Made by a program: the position numbers and the translations under genes | The notes under the pieces: model-generated | The model's input: the letters and a program-made list of their open reading frames with translations, nothing else | What the model was told of the DNA's origin: nothing | Database searches by the model: none | Shown: positions 7,786-17,045 of the stretch, piece by piece | How the letters are laid out: each line of letters opens with the position of its first letter | Numbering within the stretch: the stretch's first letter is position 1 | Source: Loktanella sp. | Lineage (GTDB): Bacteria > Pseudomonadota > Alphaproteobacteria > Rhodobacterales > Rhodobacteraceae | Direction: 5' to 3' | Length of the DNA: 62,398 nucleotides | Assembly: GCA_020201155.1 (NCBI GenBank) | Contig: JAIVHI010000007.1 | Coordinates: 1-62,398, forward strand

Positions 7786-9686
7786 GACAAGGCCTCCCAA
7801 TGGACGCCGGCGGCGGGGATCGTGGTGCCGTTCCAGTCCTGCGCCTGGCCTGCGTAGTTGAACACGAAACGATGTGTGTCGGTGTCGCGGATGCGCAGCC
7901 CTTCGGGCATCGGCACGGTTTCGACACCGGCTTCTTGGGCCAGCTCGCGGACAAGGCTGTCGAACGTGTCGTCCGACGGCCATCCTGCCAGATAGCGCAG
8001 GTTGGCACCGCCCATGATCGCGGGCCGCCCGTCTTTGGTGGCAAGCCTCACGGGCGCGTCGCCTTCGAGATGTTCGAACCAGTGCAGGAACGCCCCGCCA
8101 CCGGTCAGAGCCACGGAATCCGAGGGCGGAATGCTTTCCGTCAGCACCACGCTGACATCCGTCTCGGGCAGGTTAGGCCCAAGGGGCAGGACCATCGACA
8201 ACTCGTCGTCCTTTGTATCGGTGCGCGGCCCGATCAGCGCGATGCCGTCATAGCGTGCCAAGGCGGCGCGCAGCGGATCGCTCAACCGCATCAGGCCGGG
8301 GGCCAGCACCATCTTGTAGGCCGACAGGTCGTCGCAATCGGGCGGCAGGATGTCGACAGACAGACCCGCCCGCCGCAGCGCGCGATAGGCGGCAAAGGCC
8401 AGCCGGAACATCTCGAAATCGGCACCCTGCGGCTGGGTATCCCACGCCCATGCGCTTTCGTAGTCGAACACCAGTGCGACGGGGGCGTCACCGGCGGACG
8501 CCTCGGGCAGGTCCTGCACCTCTTGTGCCACCTGTGCGGCCTCGGCCAGGGCGGGGGCGGCCCCGCTGTCGGGCCGCAGAAGGCCCGCGTGGTTCTGTTC
8601 CTGCGCAAAGGGCGCCTGCCGCCAGCGGAAATAGCACACGGCTTCGGCCCCGTGGGCAAACGCCTCCCACGCCCAAAGCCGCGCCATGCCGGGCAGGGGG
8701 GCGGGGTTGTAGGGTGCCCAGTTCACCGGACCCGGCTGCTGTTCCATCACCCACAGCCGCCCGCGCCCGACGGCGCGGTAGATGTCGTGATGAAAGGCCT
8801 GATTGTCCGGGTGACCCTGCCGCAGGAACGCCTGCTTTTCCGCGACCGTGCCTTCCAGCCGGTCCGACAGAAACCCGATGGGATAGCTGTCCCAGGACGC
8901 GATATCCAGATCGGCGCCGACCTTGTAGTGATCGAAGGTCAGCGTGCGGCCCATGTAGTTGTGAATCAGCGGCGCATCGGTCAGCGGACGCAGCGCATCG
9001 ACCTGCACCTTGTTGAAGGCCACCACCTGATCCGATGAAAACCGCCGGAACGCCAGCACATGGGCCGGGTTCGGTTCGGTGACGGTCAGGTTCGGCAGAT
9101 CGATCTGGTCGAACTCATCGTAGTCCATTGACCAGAACACGTTGCCCCAGGCGCGGTTCAGTGCATCGGTGGACTGATAGCGCTGCGCCAGCCAGTCCCG
9201 GAACGCCGTGCGTGCGACATCAGAGTAGGACATAGTAGTGTCATGGCAGTCGTATTCATTATCAATCTGCCACGCTTTTACGTATGGATTGCGGCCGTAG
9301 CGTTCACCCATCAGCCGCGCGATGCGGCGCGATTCCTCGCGGTAGCCGACGTGGCTGAAATCGTAGTGGCGGCGCGATCCGAATTTGCGGGGGCGGCCTT
9401 CGGCGTCGACGGCCAGCATGTCAGGGTGCTTGTCCAGCATCCAGCGCGGCGGCGTGGCGGTGGGGGTGCCCATCACGACGCTCAGGCCCGCCTCGCCCAG
9501 CACCTCGACGGCGCGATCCAGCCAGTCCCAGGTCAGAACACCCGGCTCTGCCTCGAGCCGTTGCCATGCGAATTCACCGATCCGCACCCATGTCAGGCCG
9601 GTCTCGACCATGCGGGCTGCGTCTTCGGCCCAGACCTCTTCCGGCCAATGTTCGGGGTAGTAGCAGACGCCCAGTGTGCGTTTCAT
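7782..9686 (-). CDS. Beta-galactosidase, GH42 family
   Basis: A 634-residue glycoside hydrolase of family 42, cytoplasmic (no signal peptide). It hydrolyses terminal beta-galactosides brought in by the ABC transporter of this operon. The N-terminus reads GVCYYPEHWPEEVW, a GH42 hallmark. The acid/base glutamate is in IDNEYDCHD (residue 144) and the nucleophile glutamate is in VMEQQPGPVNW (about residue 315). Trimerisation and C-terminal domains follow, so the gene looks intact. It begins 6 bp after the lactonase stop and overlaps galM by four bases, indicating one operon. Confidence 0.94.
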   Translation of the reverse strand: MKRTLGVCYYPEHWPEEVWAEDAARMVETGLTWVRIGEFAWQRLEAEPGVLTWDWLDRAVEVLGEAGLSVVMGTPTATPPRWMLDKHPDMLAVDAEGRPRKFGSRRHYDFSHVGYREESRRIARLMGERYGRNPYVKAWQIDNEYDCHDTTMSYSDVARTAFRDWLAQRYQSTDALNRAWGNVFWSMDYDEFDQIDLPNLTVTEPNPAHVLAFRRFSSDQVVAFNKVQVDALRPLTDAPLIHNYMGRTLTFDHYKVGADLDIASWDSYPIGFLSDRLEGTVAEKQAFLRQGHPDNQAFHHDIYRAVGRGRLWVMEQQPGPVNWAPYNPAPLPGMARLWAWEAFAHGAEAVCYFRWRQAPFAQEQNHAGLLRPDSGAAPALAEAAQVAQEVQDLPEASAGDAPVALVFDYESAWAWDTQPQGADFEMFRLAFAAYRALRRAGLSVDILPPDCDDLSAYKMVLAPGLMRLSDPLRAALARYDGIALIGPRTDTKDDELSMVLPLGPNLPETDVSVVLTESIPPSDSVALTGGGAFLHWFEHLEGDAPVRLATKDGRPAIMGGANLRYLAGWPSDDTFDSLVRELAQEAGVETVPMPEGLRIRDTDTHRFVFNYAGQAQDWNGTTIPAAGVHWEALS

Positions 9687-9692
9687 AAATCC

Positions 9693-10520
9693 TCACAAGA
9701 TCACGCGATGTTCGCGCTGACCTTTCGTTTGGGTTTCGATTTCGAAGACCTTGCCGTCCTCTTGTGCGTCCTTGCCCAGACCGACGCTGGCCGAAGTGAC
9801 ATAGAGCGTGCTCAGGTCAGGCCCGCCGAAGGCAGGGCAGGAGGTCTGCGAGGCGGGCAGATCGATGGCCTCGATCTCTGCCCCGTCGCTGTCATAGCGC
9901 GCGACGCGGCCCACGCCCCATTGGGCCGACCACAGGTGACCGCTTTCATCGACGACCGCGCCGTCGGGGCGAAAGTCGGTGCCGGTCAGGTCGATATGCA
10001 CACGTGGCTCACCTTCGGGCCAGCCATCTGCGTCGAGAGTGACGGCCCTGATGATCTGCGTGTTGGTATCCGTGAAATAAGCGGTGTCGCCTTCGGGGGC
10101 GAAACAGATCGCGTTGGTGATCTGCATCGGCGCGAAAATCTTGCGCAGCTCGCCCTTGTGGAAGCGGTAGATCGCGCCCGCACCGTCTTCGGCGTTGAGG
10201 CCCATCGTCCCGATCCAGAAGCCGCCCTGCGGGTCGGCCCGCCCGTCGTTGCTTCGGGTCGCGGGATTATCGGCCTCAAGCGGGACCAGATGTGTCTCGG
10301 TTCCGCTGTCCAGATCGAAGCGGAAAAGGTTGCGATCCGAGGCGATCAGCAGCGTGCTTTCATCCACCCATCCGGCGGCAGAGACATGGCGATCGAACTG
10401 CCAATAGTGACCCTTGCGGTGCAGCCGCTTGCCCAGAATGTCGAACCAGTAAAGCTCCTGCCGTTGGGGATGCCACAGCGGGCCTTCACCCAGTTTGCAG
10501 ACCGTATCGTCGTAGATCAT
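9693..10520 (-). CDS. SMP-30/gluconolactonase family protein (probable galactonolactonase)
   Basis: A 275-residue six-bladed beta-propeller lactonase. The metal-binding residues of the family are visible: glutamate in KLGEGPLW (near residue 12), asparagine in RSNDGRAD, and aspartate in VVDESGHLW. In this operon, between dgoA and a beta-galactosidase, the likely substrate is galactonolactone, giving galactonate for the oxidative galactose pathway. That specificity is inferred from context; the family also acts on gluconolactone and others. Its ATG overlaps the dgoA stop (ATGA). Confidence 0.9.
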   Translation of the reverse strand: MIYDDTVCKLGEGPLWHPQRQELYWFDILGKRLHRKGHYWQFDRHVSAAGWVDESTLLIASDRNLFRFDLDSGTETHLVPLEADNPATRSNDGRADPQGGFWIGTMGLNAEDGAGAIYRFHKGELRKIFAPMQITNAICFAPEGDTAYFTDTNTQIIRAVTLDADGWPEGEPRVHIDLTGTDFRPDGAVVDESGHLWSAQWGVGRVARYDSDGAEIEAIDLPASQTSCPAFGGPDLSTLYVTSASVGLGKDAQEDGKVFEIETQTKGQREHRVIL

Positions 10521-11125
10521 GTCGAAACCTCATCGTAGGCTTTCACAATGGTATCGGCTTTTTCGCGGACCTCGGAAACGCTCAGTCCCGGGGTATAAAG
10601 CGCTGTGCCGATGCCAAATCCATCGGCGCCTGCCGCAATCCATTCGGCAAAGTTATCCGCCCCCGCGCCGCCGACGGCAAAGACCGGCGTCTCGGCGGGC
10701 AGAACCGCGCGCATCGCCTTGACGCCAGCGGGACCGATCAGCGAGGCCGGAAAGATCTTGAGCCCGTCGGCCCCGGCCTTGAGCGCGGCGAAACACTCCG
10801 TCGGGGTCATCACGCCGGGCCAGCTTTGCAGGCCTGCCGTCTTGGTCGCATGGATCACGCGCTGATCGCAGTTGGGCGAGACGACCAGCTTGCCACCCGT
10901 TTGCGCGACGCGGCCCACGTCTTCCACAGACAGCACCGTACCCGCCCCGATCAGGGCGTTATCACCATGCGCCTCGACCATCGCCGCGATGCTGGCGAAG
11001 GGATCGGGTGAATTCAACGGCACCTCGATGCGGGTGATGCCTGCCGCGATCAGCGTGCCGCAGATATCGACGGCCTCGGGCGGGGTGATCCCGCGCAGGA
11101 TGGCGATGAGGGGTCGGTCAGCCAT
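10517..11125 (-). CDS. dgoA: 2-dehydro-3-deoxy-6-phosphogalactonate aldolase
   Basis: Class I aldolase of the KDPG/KDPGal family, 202 residues, a single TIM barrel. It splits 2-dehydro-3-deoxy-6-phosphogalactonate into pyruvate and glyceraldehyde-3-phosphate. The Schiff-base lysine is in [13 protein letters not shown], and the catalytic glutamate is in RIEVPLNSP. The N-terminus [10 protein letters not shown] is typical. It overlaps dgoK by 8 bp and the lactonase by 4 bp. Adjacent dgoK makes the galactonate route more likely than the Entner-Doudoroff KDPG route. Confidence 0.94.
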   Translation of the reverse strand: MADRPLIAILRGITPPEAVDICGTLIAAGITRIEVPLNSPDPFASIAAMVEAHGDNALIGAGTVLSVEDVGRVAQTGGKLVVSPNCDQRVIHATKTAGLQSWPGVMTPTECFAALKAGADGLKIFPASLIGPAGVKAMRAVLPAETPVFAVGGAGADNFAEWIAAGADGFGIGTALYTPGLSVSEVREKADTIVKAYDEVST

Positions 11126-12017
11126 GTGCGGCCTCCTTCAGTTTGCGGTAAGCGGCGGTCAGACCGGCCAGCGTGACACGCTCGGCCTGCGCCTGCGTGG
11201 CCAAGACCGATTGCGCGGCCAAGGCGCGCAGATAAAGCGACGCCAGCGATCCCGCCCCGATGATGGCGACCTGCTGCCCCAGCCAATAGGGCTTGGTCGC
11301 GGCGATCTCGGCCCCGATCAGCAGGCCGGACAACCGCGCGCGGGCCTCTGCGTTGGGCAGCCCGTTCAGCAGGCCTTCGGCCCGCAAGGCGAACAGCTTT
11401 GCCGCCAGTTTTTCGGGCCGCGATATGGTGTCGCCCAACGCGGCATCGAAGGCATCGGCGTCCCACCCGTCGCCCCCGGTCGAATGTTTCAGGACCGTAT
11501 GCCCGCTGATCGCGGCAAAAAGATCGCCGGTCATGCAGGTCTGGAAGCTGACCACTTCATCGGCGCTGACATGGACCCATTTCGTATGGGTGCCGGGCAG
11601 ACAGATCACACCGTCCCAGTTCGGGTTCAGCGACAGGAAGCCCGCGATCTGCGTTTCCTCGCCGCGCATGACGTCCGCCGGTTCGGTCTGCTTGATGCCC
11701 GGCACGACATGGACGTTCAGGTCCGGCGCATCGGGTCTGGCGAAGTTGTCGGCCAGCGCGGGGCAGGGCACGGTGGCATAGCTCGCCTCGACCCAGCCTT
11801 GCCGCGATCCGACCATGCCGCAGGCGACGATCGGCGTCTGCGGGGTGATCCAGTCGCCCACCAGTTTGCGCAGACAGGCGGCATAGTCGGCACGGGTGAT
11901 TGCACCCATCCCGTCAGCGGACGCGGCCGTGTCCAGCACCGTTCCGCTGTTGCTCATCGCCCAGACGCGCAGGTTGGTGGTGCCCCAATCGGCGGCGATC
12001 CAGTCGGCCTTGGTCAT
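11118..12017 (-). CDS. dgoK: 2-dehydro-3-deoxygalactonokinase
   Basis: Kinase that phosphorylates 2-dehydro-3-deoxygalactonate, the substrate supply for DgoA. The 299-residue protein shows the family N-terminus [10 protein letters not shown] (ATP-binding phosphate loop 1) and the central [10 protein letters not shown] motif. The start at 12017 is chosen because its ATG overlaps the stop of the upstream alpha-galactosidase (ATGA) and gives the standard N-terminus; a longer frame upstream is antisense noise. Galactose dehydrogenase and galactonate dehydratase are not in this window. Confidence 0.93.
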   Translation of the reverse strand: MTKADWIAADWGTTNLRVWAMSNSGTVLDTAASADGMGAITRADYAACLRKLVGDWITPQTPIVACGMVGSRQGWVEASYATVPCPALADNFARPDAPDLNVHVVPGIKQTEPADVMRGEETQIAGFLSLNPNWDGVICLPGTHTKWVHVSADEVVSFQTCMTGDLFAAISGHTVLKHSTGGDGWDADAFDAALGDTISRPEKLAAKLFALRAEGLLNGLPNAEARARLSGLLIGAEIAATKPYWLGQQVAIIGAGSLASLYLRALAAQSVLATQAQAERVTLAGLTAAYRKLKEAAHG

Positions 12018-13684
12018 AGCTTCTCTCCCTCCAACACCCACATGCGCTCGGGGAAGGACCAGGGCAAGACAAGCCCGTGGTGCATCAGCCATGTCCCCGA
12101 AACGTCGATGGGGCCGTCCTTGAGCGCAGGCATGCCCCGCGACAGCCCCGGTATATCGTCCGCGTTCGTCAGCGACACACGATAGGTGGCGTCAGGATCA
12201 AGCCGTGTCAGCCGCAGCGGACGGGGTGCGATCTGGTCGCTGGACCGCGCCTTGCCCGAAAAGACGACAAAGCGGTCGCCATCGCGTGACAACTGTTGTT
12301 CCGCGATGACGGCAGGGTCGGCACTGTCCAGCCGCAGGATGTCGGCGTGGCGCATCCAGTGGCGGTTGTCTTTCCACCATTGTGTGACGCGCGTCAGCAC
12401 CTGCGCCTCATGGTCGGTCAACTCGCGCGGGTCCATCTCGAAGCCCATGTGGCGCTGGGCTGCGACCCATGCCCTGAACGCGATATCCAGCACGCGCCCG
12501 CTGGTGTGGCAGTGACGCGGGCCCACGTGGCTGCCGGTCACTGCCGCAGGCAGGAACAAGGCCCCGTCGTGCTGGATGCGCAGCCGCTCCAGCGCGTCGT
12601 TGCTGTCGGACAGCCAGACGCGCTGCGTGCGCTCCATGATGCCGAAGTCGATCCGCCCGCCGCCCGAGGCGCAGCTTTCGATCTCGATCTGCGGGAAGGC
12701 GGTGCGCAGCCGGTCGATCAGCGCGTAGGACCCGCGTGTCTGCGCGGCATCCGGCATCGGCAGCACACGGTTATGGTCCCATTTGATATAGTCGATCTCA
12801 TGCGCGGACAGGATCCCGTTCAGCCCGCCGCCCGAATAGGTCATGTAAAGCTTGGCCGTCTCGAACCGGCGCGAGGTATCCGTTTCCATCCGCGCGGCAT
12901 GGCCCCACTGGATCTGGCGGCGCCCGTCGGGCAGTTCCTCGGCGATCATCCGGTGCCCGCCCGACCAGCCGTAGTGAAAGGCGTAGGCCTCGCCCTGGGT
13001 GTTCGTGGCGCCGGTACAGGGCACGATCAGCCCCGGAAAATGTTCATGCCCGGTGCGGCCCGTGCGGTTCTCGCGATAGCGCATGCCCGCAGACCAGGGC
13101 GTGCGGTTCAACTGAAACTCTCCGATCCAGCGACCGGCCACGTCGATCATCTCGTCCGACTGTTGCGGCGCTGGCACGACGGGGGCGGCCAACCAGTGCA
13201 GATGCACAGGCCGGTCCGCGTCCAGCGTGGTCTGCGCCGTGATGACGTGGGTACGAGGGTCGATGGCAAAGGCGAAGGTCAGCTTCAACTGGTTCGCTGT
13301 ATCCGTGTAGTGCAGCCGCAGCCCGTCCGAGGTGTCGGCGCTGTCGAAACAGAACTTGGGCAAAAGCGGCGTGCCGTCGGTGTCGCGCAGGATCAGGCCG
13401 GGCTGGCCGGGAAAGGTGCGCGTGGCCTCGGGACACAGCGACAGGTCCGGGTTTTCGTCAAGCATCCCGCCCGTGACGTCGATGGCATGGGCGACATGCA
13501 GCGTCGACAGGTCGGCCCCGTCGCCCAGACGCGGCCCCCAGTAGACGACCTGCGGCAGCCGGTCGTTCACGGCGGTCAGCACAAAGCTCTGCCGTCCGCA
13601 GTCCAGCCGCCAGCACTGCGCCGGTCTGCGCATCGGGACGACGTCGGGGCCGCCGACGATGCCTTCGGCAGGATGTTCGGTCAT
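12014..13684 (-). CDS. Alpha-galactosidase, GH36 family, with in-frame internal deletion
   Basis: Family 36 glycoside hydrolase hydrolysing alpha-galactosides in the cytoplasm. The N-terminal beta-sandwich is complete (about residues 1-270), and the catalytic nucleophile aspartate is in DYIKWDHNR. The acid/base region reads SCASGGGRIDFG then WLSDSND. At 556 residues it is about 120-130 shorter than usual. SGGGLNGIL joins directly to SAHEIDYIKW, so the first strands of the TIM barrel, with the conserved NxWE and LDDGWFG segments, are missing. The frame stays open, so it passes as a normal gene, but the barrel cannot be complete. It starts 16 bp after the permease stop. Confidence 0.88.
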   Translation of the reverse strand: MTEHPAEGIVGGPDVVPMRRPAQCWRLDCGRQSFVLTAVNDRLPQVVYWGPRLGDGADLSTLHVAHAIDVTGGMLDENPDLSLCPEATRTFPGQPGLILRDTDGTPLLPKFCFDSADTSDGLRLHYTDTANQLKLTFAFAIDPRTHVITAQTTLDADRPVHLHWLAAPVVPAPQQSDEMIDVAGRWIGEFQLNRTPWSAGMRYRENRTGRTGHEHFPGLIVPCTGATNTQGEAYAFHYGWSGGHRMIAEELPDGRRQIQWGHAARMETDTSRRFETAKLYMTYSGGGLNGILSAHEIDYIKWDHNRVLPMPDAAQTRGSYALIDRLRTAFPQIEIESCASGGGRIDFGIMERTQRVWLSDSNDALERLRIQHDGALFLPAAVTGSHVGPRHCHTSGRVLDIAFRAWVAAQRHMGFEMDPRELTDHEAQVLTRVTQWWKDNRHWMRHADILRLDSADPAVIAEQQLSRDGDRFVVFSGKARSSDQIAPRPLRLTRLDPDATYRVSLTNADDIPGLSRGMPALKDGPIDVSGTWLMHHGLVLPWSFPERMWVLEGEKL

Positions 13685-13700
13685 CGGATCGTCCTTTGGT

Positions 13701-14549
13701 CTATTTCACGGCACCCAGCGTCAGGCCCGCGATGAAGTGCTTTTGCATCAGGAAGAACATCGCCACCGGCGGCAGGGCCGCAACGATGCTGCCCGCGCTC
13801 ATCAGGTGGTAGGCGGCGCGGAACTGGCTGTTGAACTCGGTGATGCCTGCGGTGACGGGCTGGGCGTTCGGACCCTGCGTCAGAACAACGGCCCAGAAGT
13901 AATCGTTCCAGATGAAGGTAAAGACCAGAACGGCCAGCGCGGCCAGCGCGGGCTTCATCAGCGGCAGGACGACATACCAGAAGATGCGCCATTCCGCGAC
14001 ACCCTCGACCCGCGCCGCCTCGATCAGCGGATAGGGAAGGGCGCGGATGAAGTTGCGCATGAAAAGCGTGCAGAACCCGGTCTGGAAGGCGACATGGAAC
14101 AGCACCAGACCCATGACCGAATCGTAAAGACCCATCGAGATCGTCAGATCCCGCACCGGCACCATCAGGATCTGGAACGGCACGAAGTTGCCCGCGATGA
14201 ACATGAAGAAGATCAGCAGGTTGCCCCGGAATTTGTAGATGCCCAGCGCGAACCCCGCGAGGCTGGACAGCGCCACCGCCCCGATCACCGTGGGGATGGT
14301 GATCAACAGCGAGTTCATCAGGTAGCGCGGCATGTTCGACTCGAAGAACACCATGCCGTAGTTGCTGAACAGATCGAAGGACGACGGAATGCCCCAGTAA
14401 TTGCCGTTGGCAAAGTCGGCACCCGGCTTGACCGAGAACAGCGCCACGGCCAGCAGCGGCAGAAGCCACAGGATCAGCGCCAGCGGCAGGAACGCCTGAT
14501 AGGACAGCTGCGCGGAACGAGAGCGTTTTGCGATGGGTGTCGGGAACAT
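13701..14549 (-). CDS. Carbohydrate ABC transporter permease (MalG/LacG-like)
   Basis: Inner-membrane permease of a CUT1-type sugar ABC importer, 282 residues with six predicted membrane helices. The cytoplasmic EAA loop, which contacts the ATPase, reads EAARVEGVAEWRIFWYVVLPLMKP. It follows the MalF-like gene by 44 bp and precedes the alpha-galactosidase by 16 bp, so it very likely carries galactosides or oligosaccharides. The C-terminus GLTLGAVK is normal for the family. Confidence 0.93.
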   Translation of the reverse strand: MFPTPIAKRSRSAQLSYQAFLPLALILWLLPLLAVALFSVKPGADFANGNYWGIPSSFDLFSNYGMVFFESNMPRYLMNSLLITIPTVIGAVALSSLAGFALGIYKFRGNLLIFFMFIAGNFVPFQILMVPVRDLTISMGLYDSVMGLVLFHVAFQTGFCTLFMRNFIRALPYPLIEAARVEGVAEWRIFWYVVLPLMKPALAALAVLVFTFIWNDYFWAVVLTQGPNAQPVTAGITEFNSQFRAAYHLMSAGSIVAALPPVAMFFLMQKHFIAGLTLGAVK

Positions 14550-14593
14550 TCAGGCGTCTCCTGTGGGGGCAGCGGTCGGTCTTGCAAAGGTCA

Positions 14594-15550
14594 TCACCGC
14601 GCCCCTTTCTCGTCCTGCCACATCGACCACAGGAAGTAGACGATGAAGCCCAGCATGATGAAGAACAGGACGACCGCGATGGCCGCGCCGTATCCCATGC
14701 GGAAGCCGAACTCGGACAGCGATTCTTCGAACATGTAGAAGGACAGCACCCGCGTCGAACCGAACGGGCCGCCGTTGGTCATGATCGAGATCAGGTCGAA
14801 CGACCGCAGCGCGCCGATGATCGTCACCACAAAGGCGATGAAGGTCGCGGGCTTGAGTTGCGGAATGATGACGAACCAGAGCATGCGCCAGCCCTTTGCC
14901 CCGTCCAGACGGGCGGCCTCGACCTGCTCGCTGTCCACGGCGTTGAGGCCGGTCAGGTAGAGGATCATGCAATAGGCCGTCTGCGGCCAAAGGCCCGCGG
15001 CGATGATGCCATAGGTCGCCGTGTCCGGGTTGCCCAGCACCCCGCCGCGGATCTCCAGCCCGAAGAAGCCGGTGATGATCTCGAACAGCCCGACGTTCGG
15101 CAGGTAGAACCACGAAAAGACCAGGCCCACGACGACCTGGCTGATCACGAAGGGAAAGAAGAACAGCGACTTGTAAAGCCGGATGCCGGTGACGGTCTGG
15201 TTGAGGAAAAGCGCGATGAAAAGACCCATCGGGATCGCCAGCAGGTACAGCACCAGCCAGCGGATGTTGTTCCAGAACGAAGTCTCGAACTTGCGGTCGA
15301 TGTTCTGATCGCCCAGCCCCAGAAGGCGGTTGTAGTTGTCCATGCCGACCCATGTGGCCTCGCCCAGGCCGTCCCACTGGTGGAACGAGATCCAGAACGA
15401 CTGACCGATCGGCACGACCACATAGGTCAGGAAGAAGGCCACGGGCAGGATCAGGAACAGCCACGGCGTCAGCGCAATCTCGTTGCGTCTGTACCAGCCG
15501 CGGTTGGGCTGCCGGGCGTGAGTGGTGGGGACGGCTGGCGATACCGACAT
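14594..15550 (-). CDS. Carbohydrate ABC transporter permease (MalF/LacF-like)
   Basis: Partner permease of the CUT1 importer, 318 residues with six helices after a cytoplasmic N-terminus. The EAA loop reads EAARLDGAKGWRMLWFVIIPQLKP. It lies downstream of the substrate-binding protein gene, separated by a strong hairpin (15617-15640), an arrangement that usually keeps permease expression below that of the binding protein. Start at 15550 gives the usual short basic N-terminus before helix 1. Confidence 0.93.
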   Translation of the reverse strand: MSVSPAVPTTHARQPNRGWYRRNEIALTPWLFLILPVAFFLTYVVVPIGQSFWISFHQWDGLGEATWVGMDNYNRLLGLGDQNIDRKFETSFWNNIRWLVLYLLAIPMGLFIALFLNQTVTGIRLYKSLFFFPFVISQVVVGLVFSWFYLPNVGLFEIITGFFGLEIRGGVLGNPDTATYGIIAAGLWPQTAYCMILYLTGLNAVDSEQVEAARLDGAKGWRMLWFVIIPQLKPATFIAFVVTIIGALRSFDLISIMTNGGPFGSTRVLSFYMFEESLSEFGFRMGYGAAIAVVLFFIMLGFIVYFLWSMWQDEKGAR

Positions 15551-15616
15551 TTGGCGTCTCCGCTGGGGTCAACACATGCGAAAGCCGGGCGGCACGGCTT
15601 GCGAATGGGTTGAGGG

Positions 15617-15640
15617 GGCGGCGGGATAAATCCCGCCGCC
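15617..15640 (-). terminator. Attenuator-type hairpin after the binding-protein gene
   Basis: GGCGGCGGGA and TCCCGCCGCC form a perfect 10-bp GC stem around TAAA, 8 bases past the stop codon of the substrate-binding protein. No T-run follows in the direction of transcription. It probably protects the upstream mRNA or attenuates transcription into the permeases. Confidence 0.6.
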
Positions 15641-15647
15641 GTTGGTC

Positions 15648-16910
15648 TTATTCGTAGATACGCTGACGCGCGTCTTCGAGACGGTTCAGGATGTCATCGA
15701 GGTTGTCGGGGAACACCATGAACTCTTGCAGGCCTTCCATGCCGACCGACGCCATTTCGGCGGGGAAGTCACGGTCGAAGAACTGCATGATCCCGCCTTC
15801 GGCATTGCTCGACAGCATCTCGAAGCCCTGCTCGAGGAACTTGTCGTCGCCGATTTCGGCATTGGCGTTCACCGGAAGCTGACCCAGCGCGTCGCCGCCG
15901 TTGATGCGCGTCTGCACCTCTGGCGAGGTCACGTAGCGCAGGAATTCGCGTGCGGCGTCCATGTTTTCCGCACCCGATGCGATGTGGAACGTGTCGGTCG
16001 GGGCGTCCTCGGCGTAGTCCACGTCGGGGTTGATCTTCGGGAACTGGTAGAAGTCCAGTTGTTCGTCCGTCAGACCGCCTTCGCGGAAGGCCGCGACGGC
16101 GAAGTTGCCCATCAGGTAAGCCGCGGCTTCACCGTTCTGGAAGAACGGCAGCGCTTCCTGCCAGCTGTAGTTCTGGTGATCGTCGATGAAAGCGCCCATG
16201 TCGATCAGCTCGCGCCAGTTGGCGAAGGTTTCGCGCACGCGGTCGTCGGTCCATTCGACCTCTCCACGGGCCAGCGCCATGTGGAAATCATAGCCGTGGG
16301 TGCGGCTGTTGAGGTAGTCGAACCAGCCGCCCGCAGTCCACAGGAACTTGGTGCCGATGGTGTAGCACTTGATATCGTTGTCCAGAAGCGTCTGGCAGTT
16401 GGCCAGCTCTTCTTCCCAGGTCTCGGGCTCGCTCAGGCCAAGCTCTTCATAGATGTCCGCGCGGTAATAGACGCCCCACTGGTAGTAGGTATAGGGCACG
16501 CCCCACTGCTTGTCGTCGATGGTCATCGCGCCCTTGGTCGAGGCCAGCCCTTCGAACTGCTCTTCTTCCCACAGGTCGGTCACGTCCGCGAACAGACCGG
16601 CATCGACGTATGGGCCCATGCGGTTGGCGGCATACCAGTTCACCACGTCGGGCGGGTTGGCGCCCAGCGCGTTGCGGATCTGGGTTTTCCAGGCTTCGCG
16701 GTCGACGATGGTCAGCTCGACTTCGAGGTCGGGGTGCATTTCGTCGAATTCGGCTGCCATGCCTTCCATGACGGCGCGCGGTGCCGGGTTCGACATGTCG
16801 GATGAAATCCGAAGCGTGCCCGAGAGCGTCGAATGCGCCTCGGCCGATGCGGACGTGGCGACGCCAGCCGCAATCAACGCCACAAAAGACGTTTTCAGAA
16901 TGGAATGCAT
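15648..16910 (-). CDS. Sugar ABC transporter substrate-binding protein
   Basis: Periplasmic binding protein of the CUT1 family (cluster B, extracellular solute-binding family 1), 420 residues from the chosen start. Signal peptide is residues 1-23 (VALIAAGVATSASAEA). The start at 16910 is used because it is preceded by a GGGAGGA ribosome site; an upstream ATG in frame lacks one. First gene of the galactoside operon, divergent from an IclR regulator. Ligand is inferred to be a galactoside from the hydrolases downstream. Confidence 0.93.
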   Translation of the reverse strand: MHSILKTSFVALIAAGVATSASAEAHSTLSGTLRISSDMSNPAPRAVMEGMAAEFDEMHPDLEVELTIVDREAWKTQIRNALGANPPDVVNWYAANRMGPYVDAGLFADVTDLWEEEQFEGLASTKGAMTIDDKQWGVPYTYYQWGVYYRADIYEELGLSEPETWEEELANCQTLLDNDIKCYTIGTKFLWTAGGWFDYLNSRTHGYDFHMALARGEVEWTDDRVRETFANWRELIDMGAFIDDHQNYSWQEALPFFQNGEAAAYLMGNFAVAAFREGGLTDEQLDFYQFPKINPDVDYAEDAPTDTFHIASGAENMDAAREFLRYVTSPEVQTRINGGDALGQLPVNANAEIGDDKFLEQGFEMLSSNAEGGIMQFFDRDFPAEMASVGMEGLQEFMVFPDNLDDILNRLEDARQRIYE

Positions 16911-16946
16911 GTTGTCCTCCCTAATGCTTCCATGGGGTCCGAGTTC

Positions 16947-16975
16947 CAATATTTGAAACTTGGTTTTGGATATTG
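16947..16975. promoter_or_regulatory. Candidate operator between the sugar operon and iclR
   Basis: The divergent intergenic region is markedly AT-rich compared with its surroundings and contains CAATAT and ATATTG (947-952 and 970-975 of the 16 kb block) as an interrupted inverted repeat around a TTGAAACTTGGTTTTGG core. Its position suits the IclR product of the adjacent gene controlling both directions. The symmetry is short, so this is a weak call. Confidence 0.35.
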
Positions 16976-17045
16976 ATACTAAACCGCGACTCGCCTAGGC
17001 TTGTCAATGGGAGAGGCATCACAGTTGACGCCCAAGGAGGACCAG

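Noticed and set aside
7800-9038. Long plus-strand open frame (412 codons) inside the beta-galactosidase gene
   Set aside because: Antisense to a convincing GH42 gene, with Arg/Gly/Gln-rich low-complexity translation typical of GC-rich shadow frames. The same reason applies to the long frames opposite xsc, soeA, uvrB and GH36.
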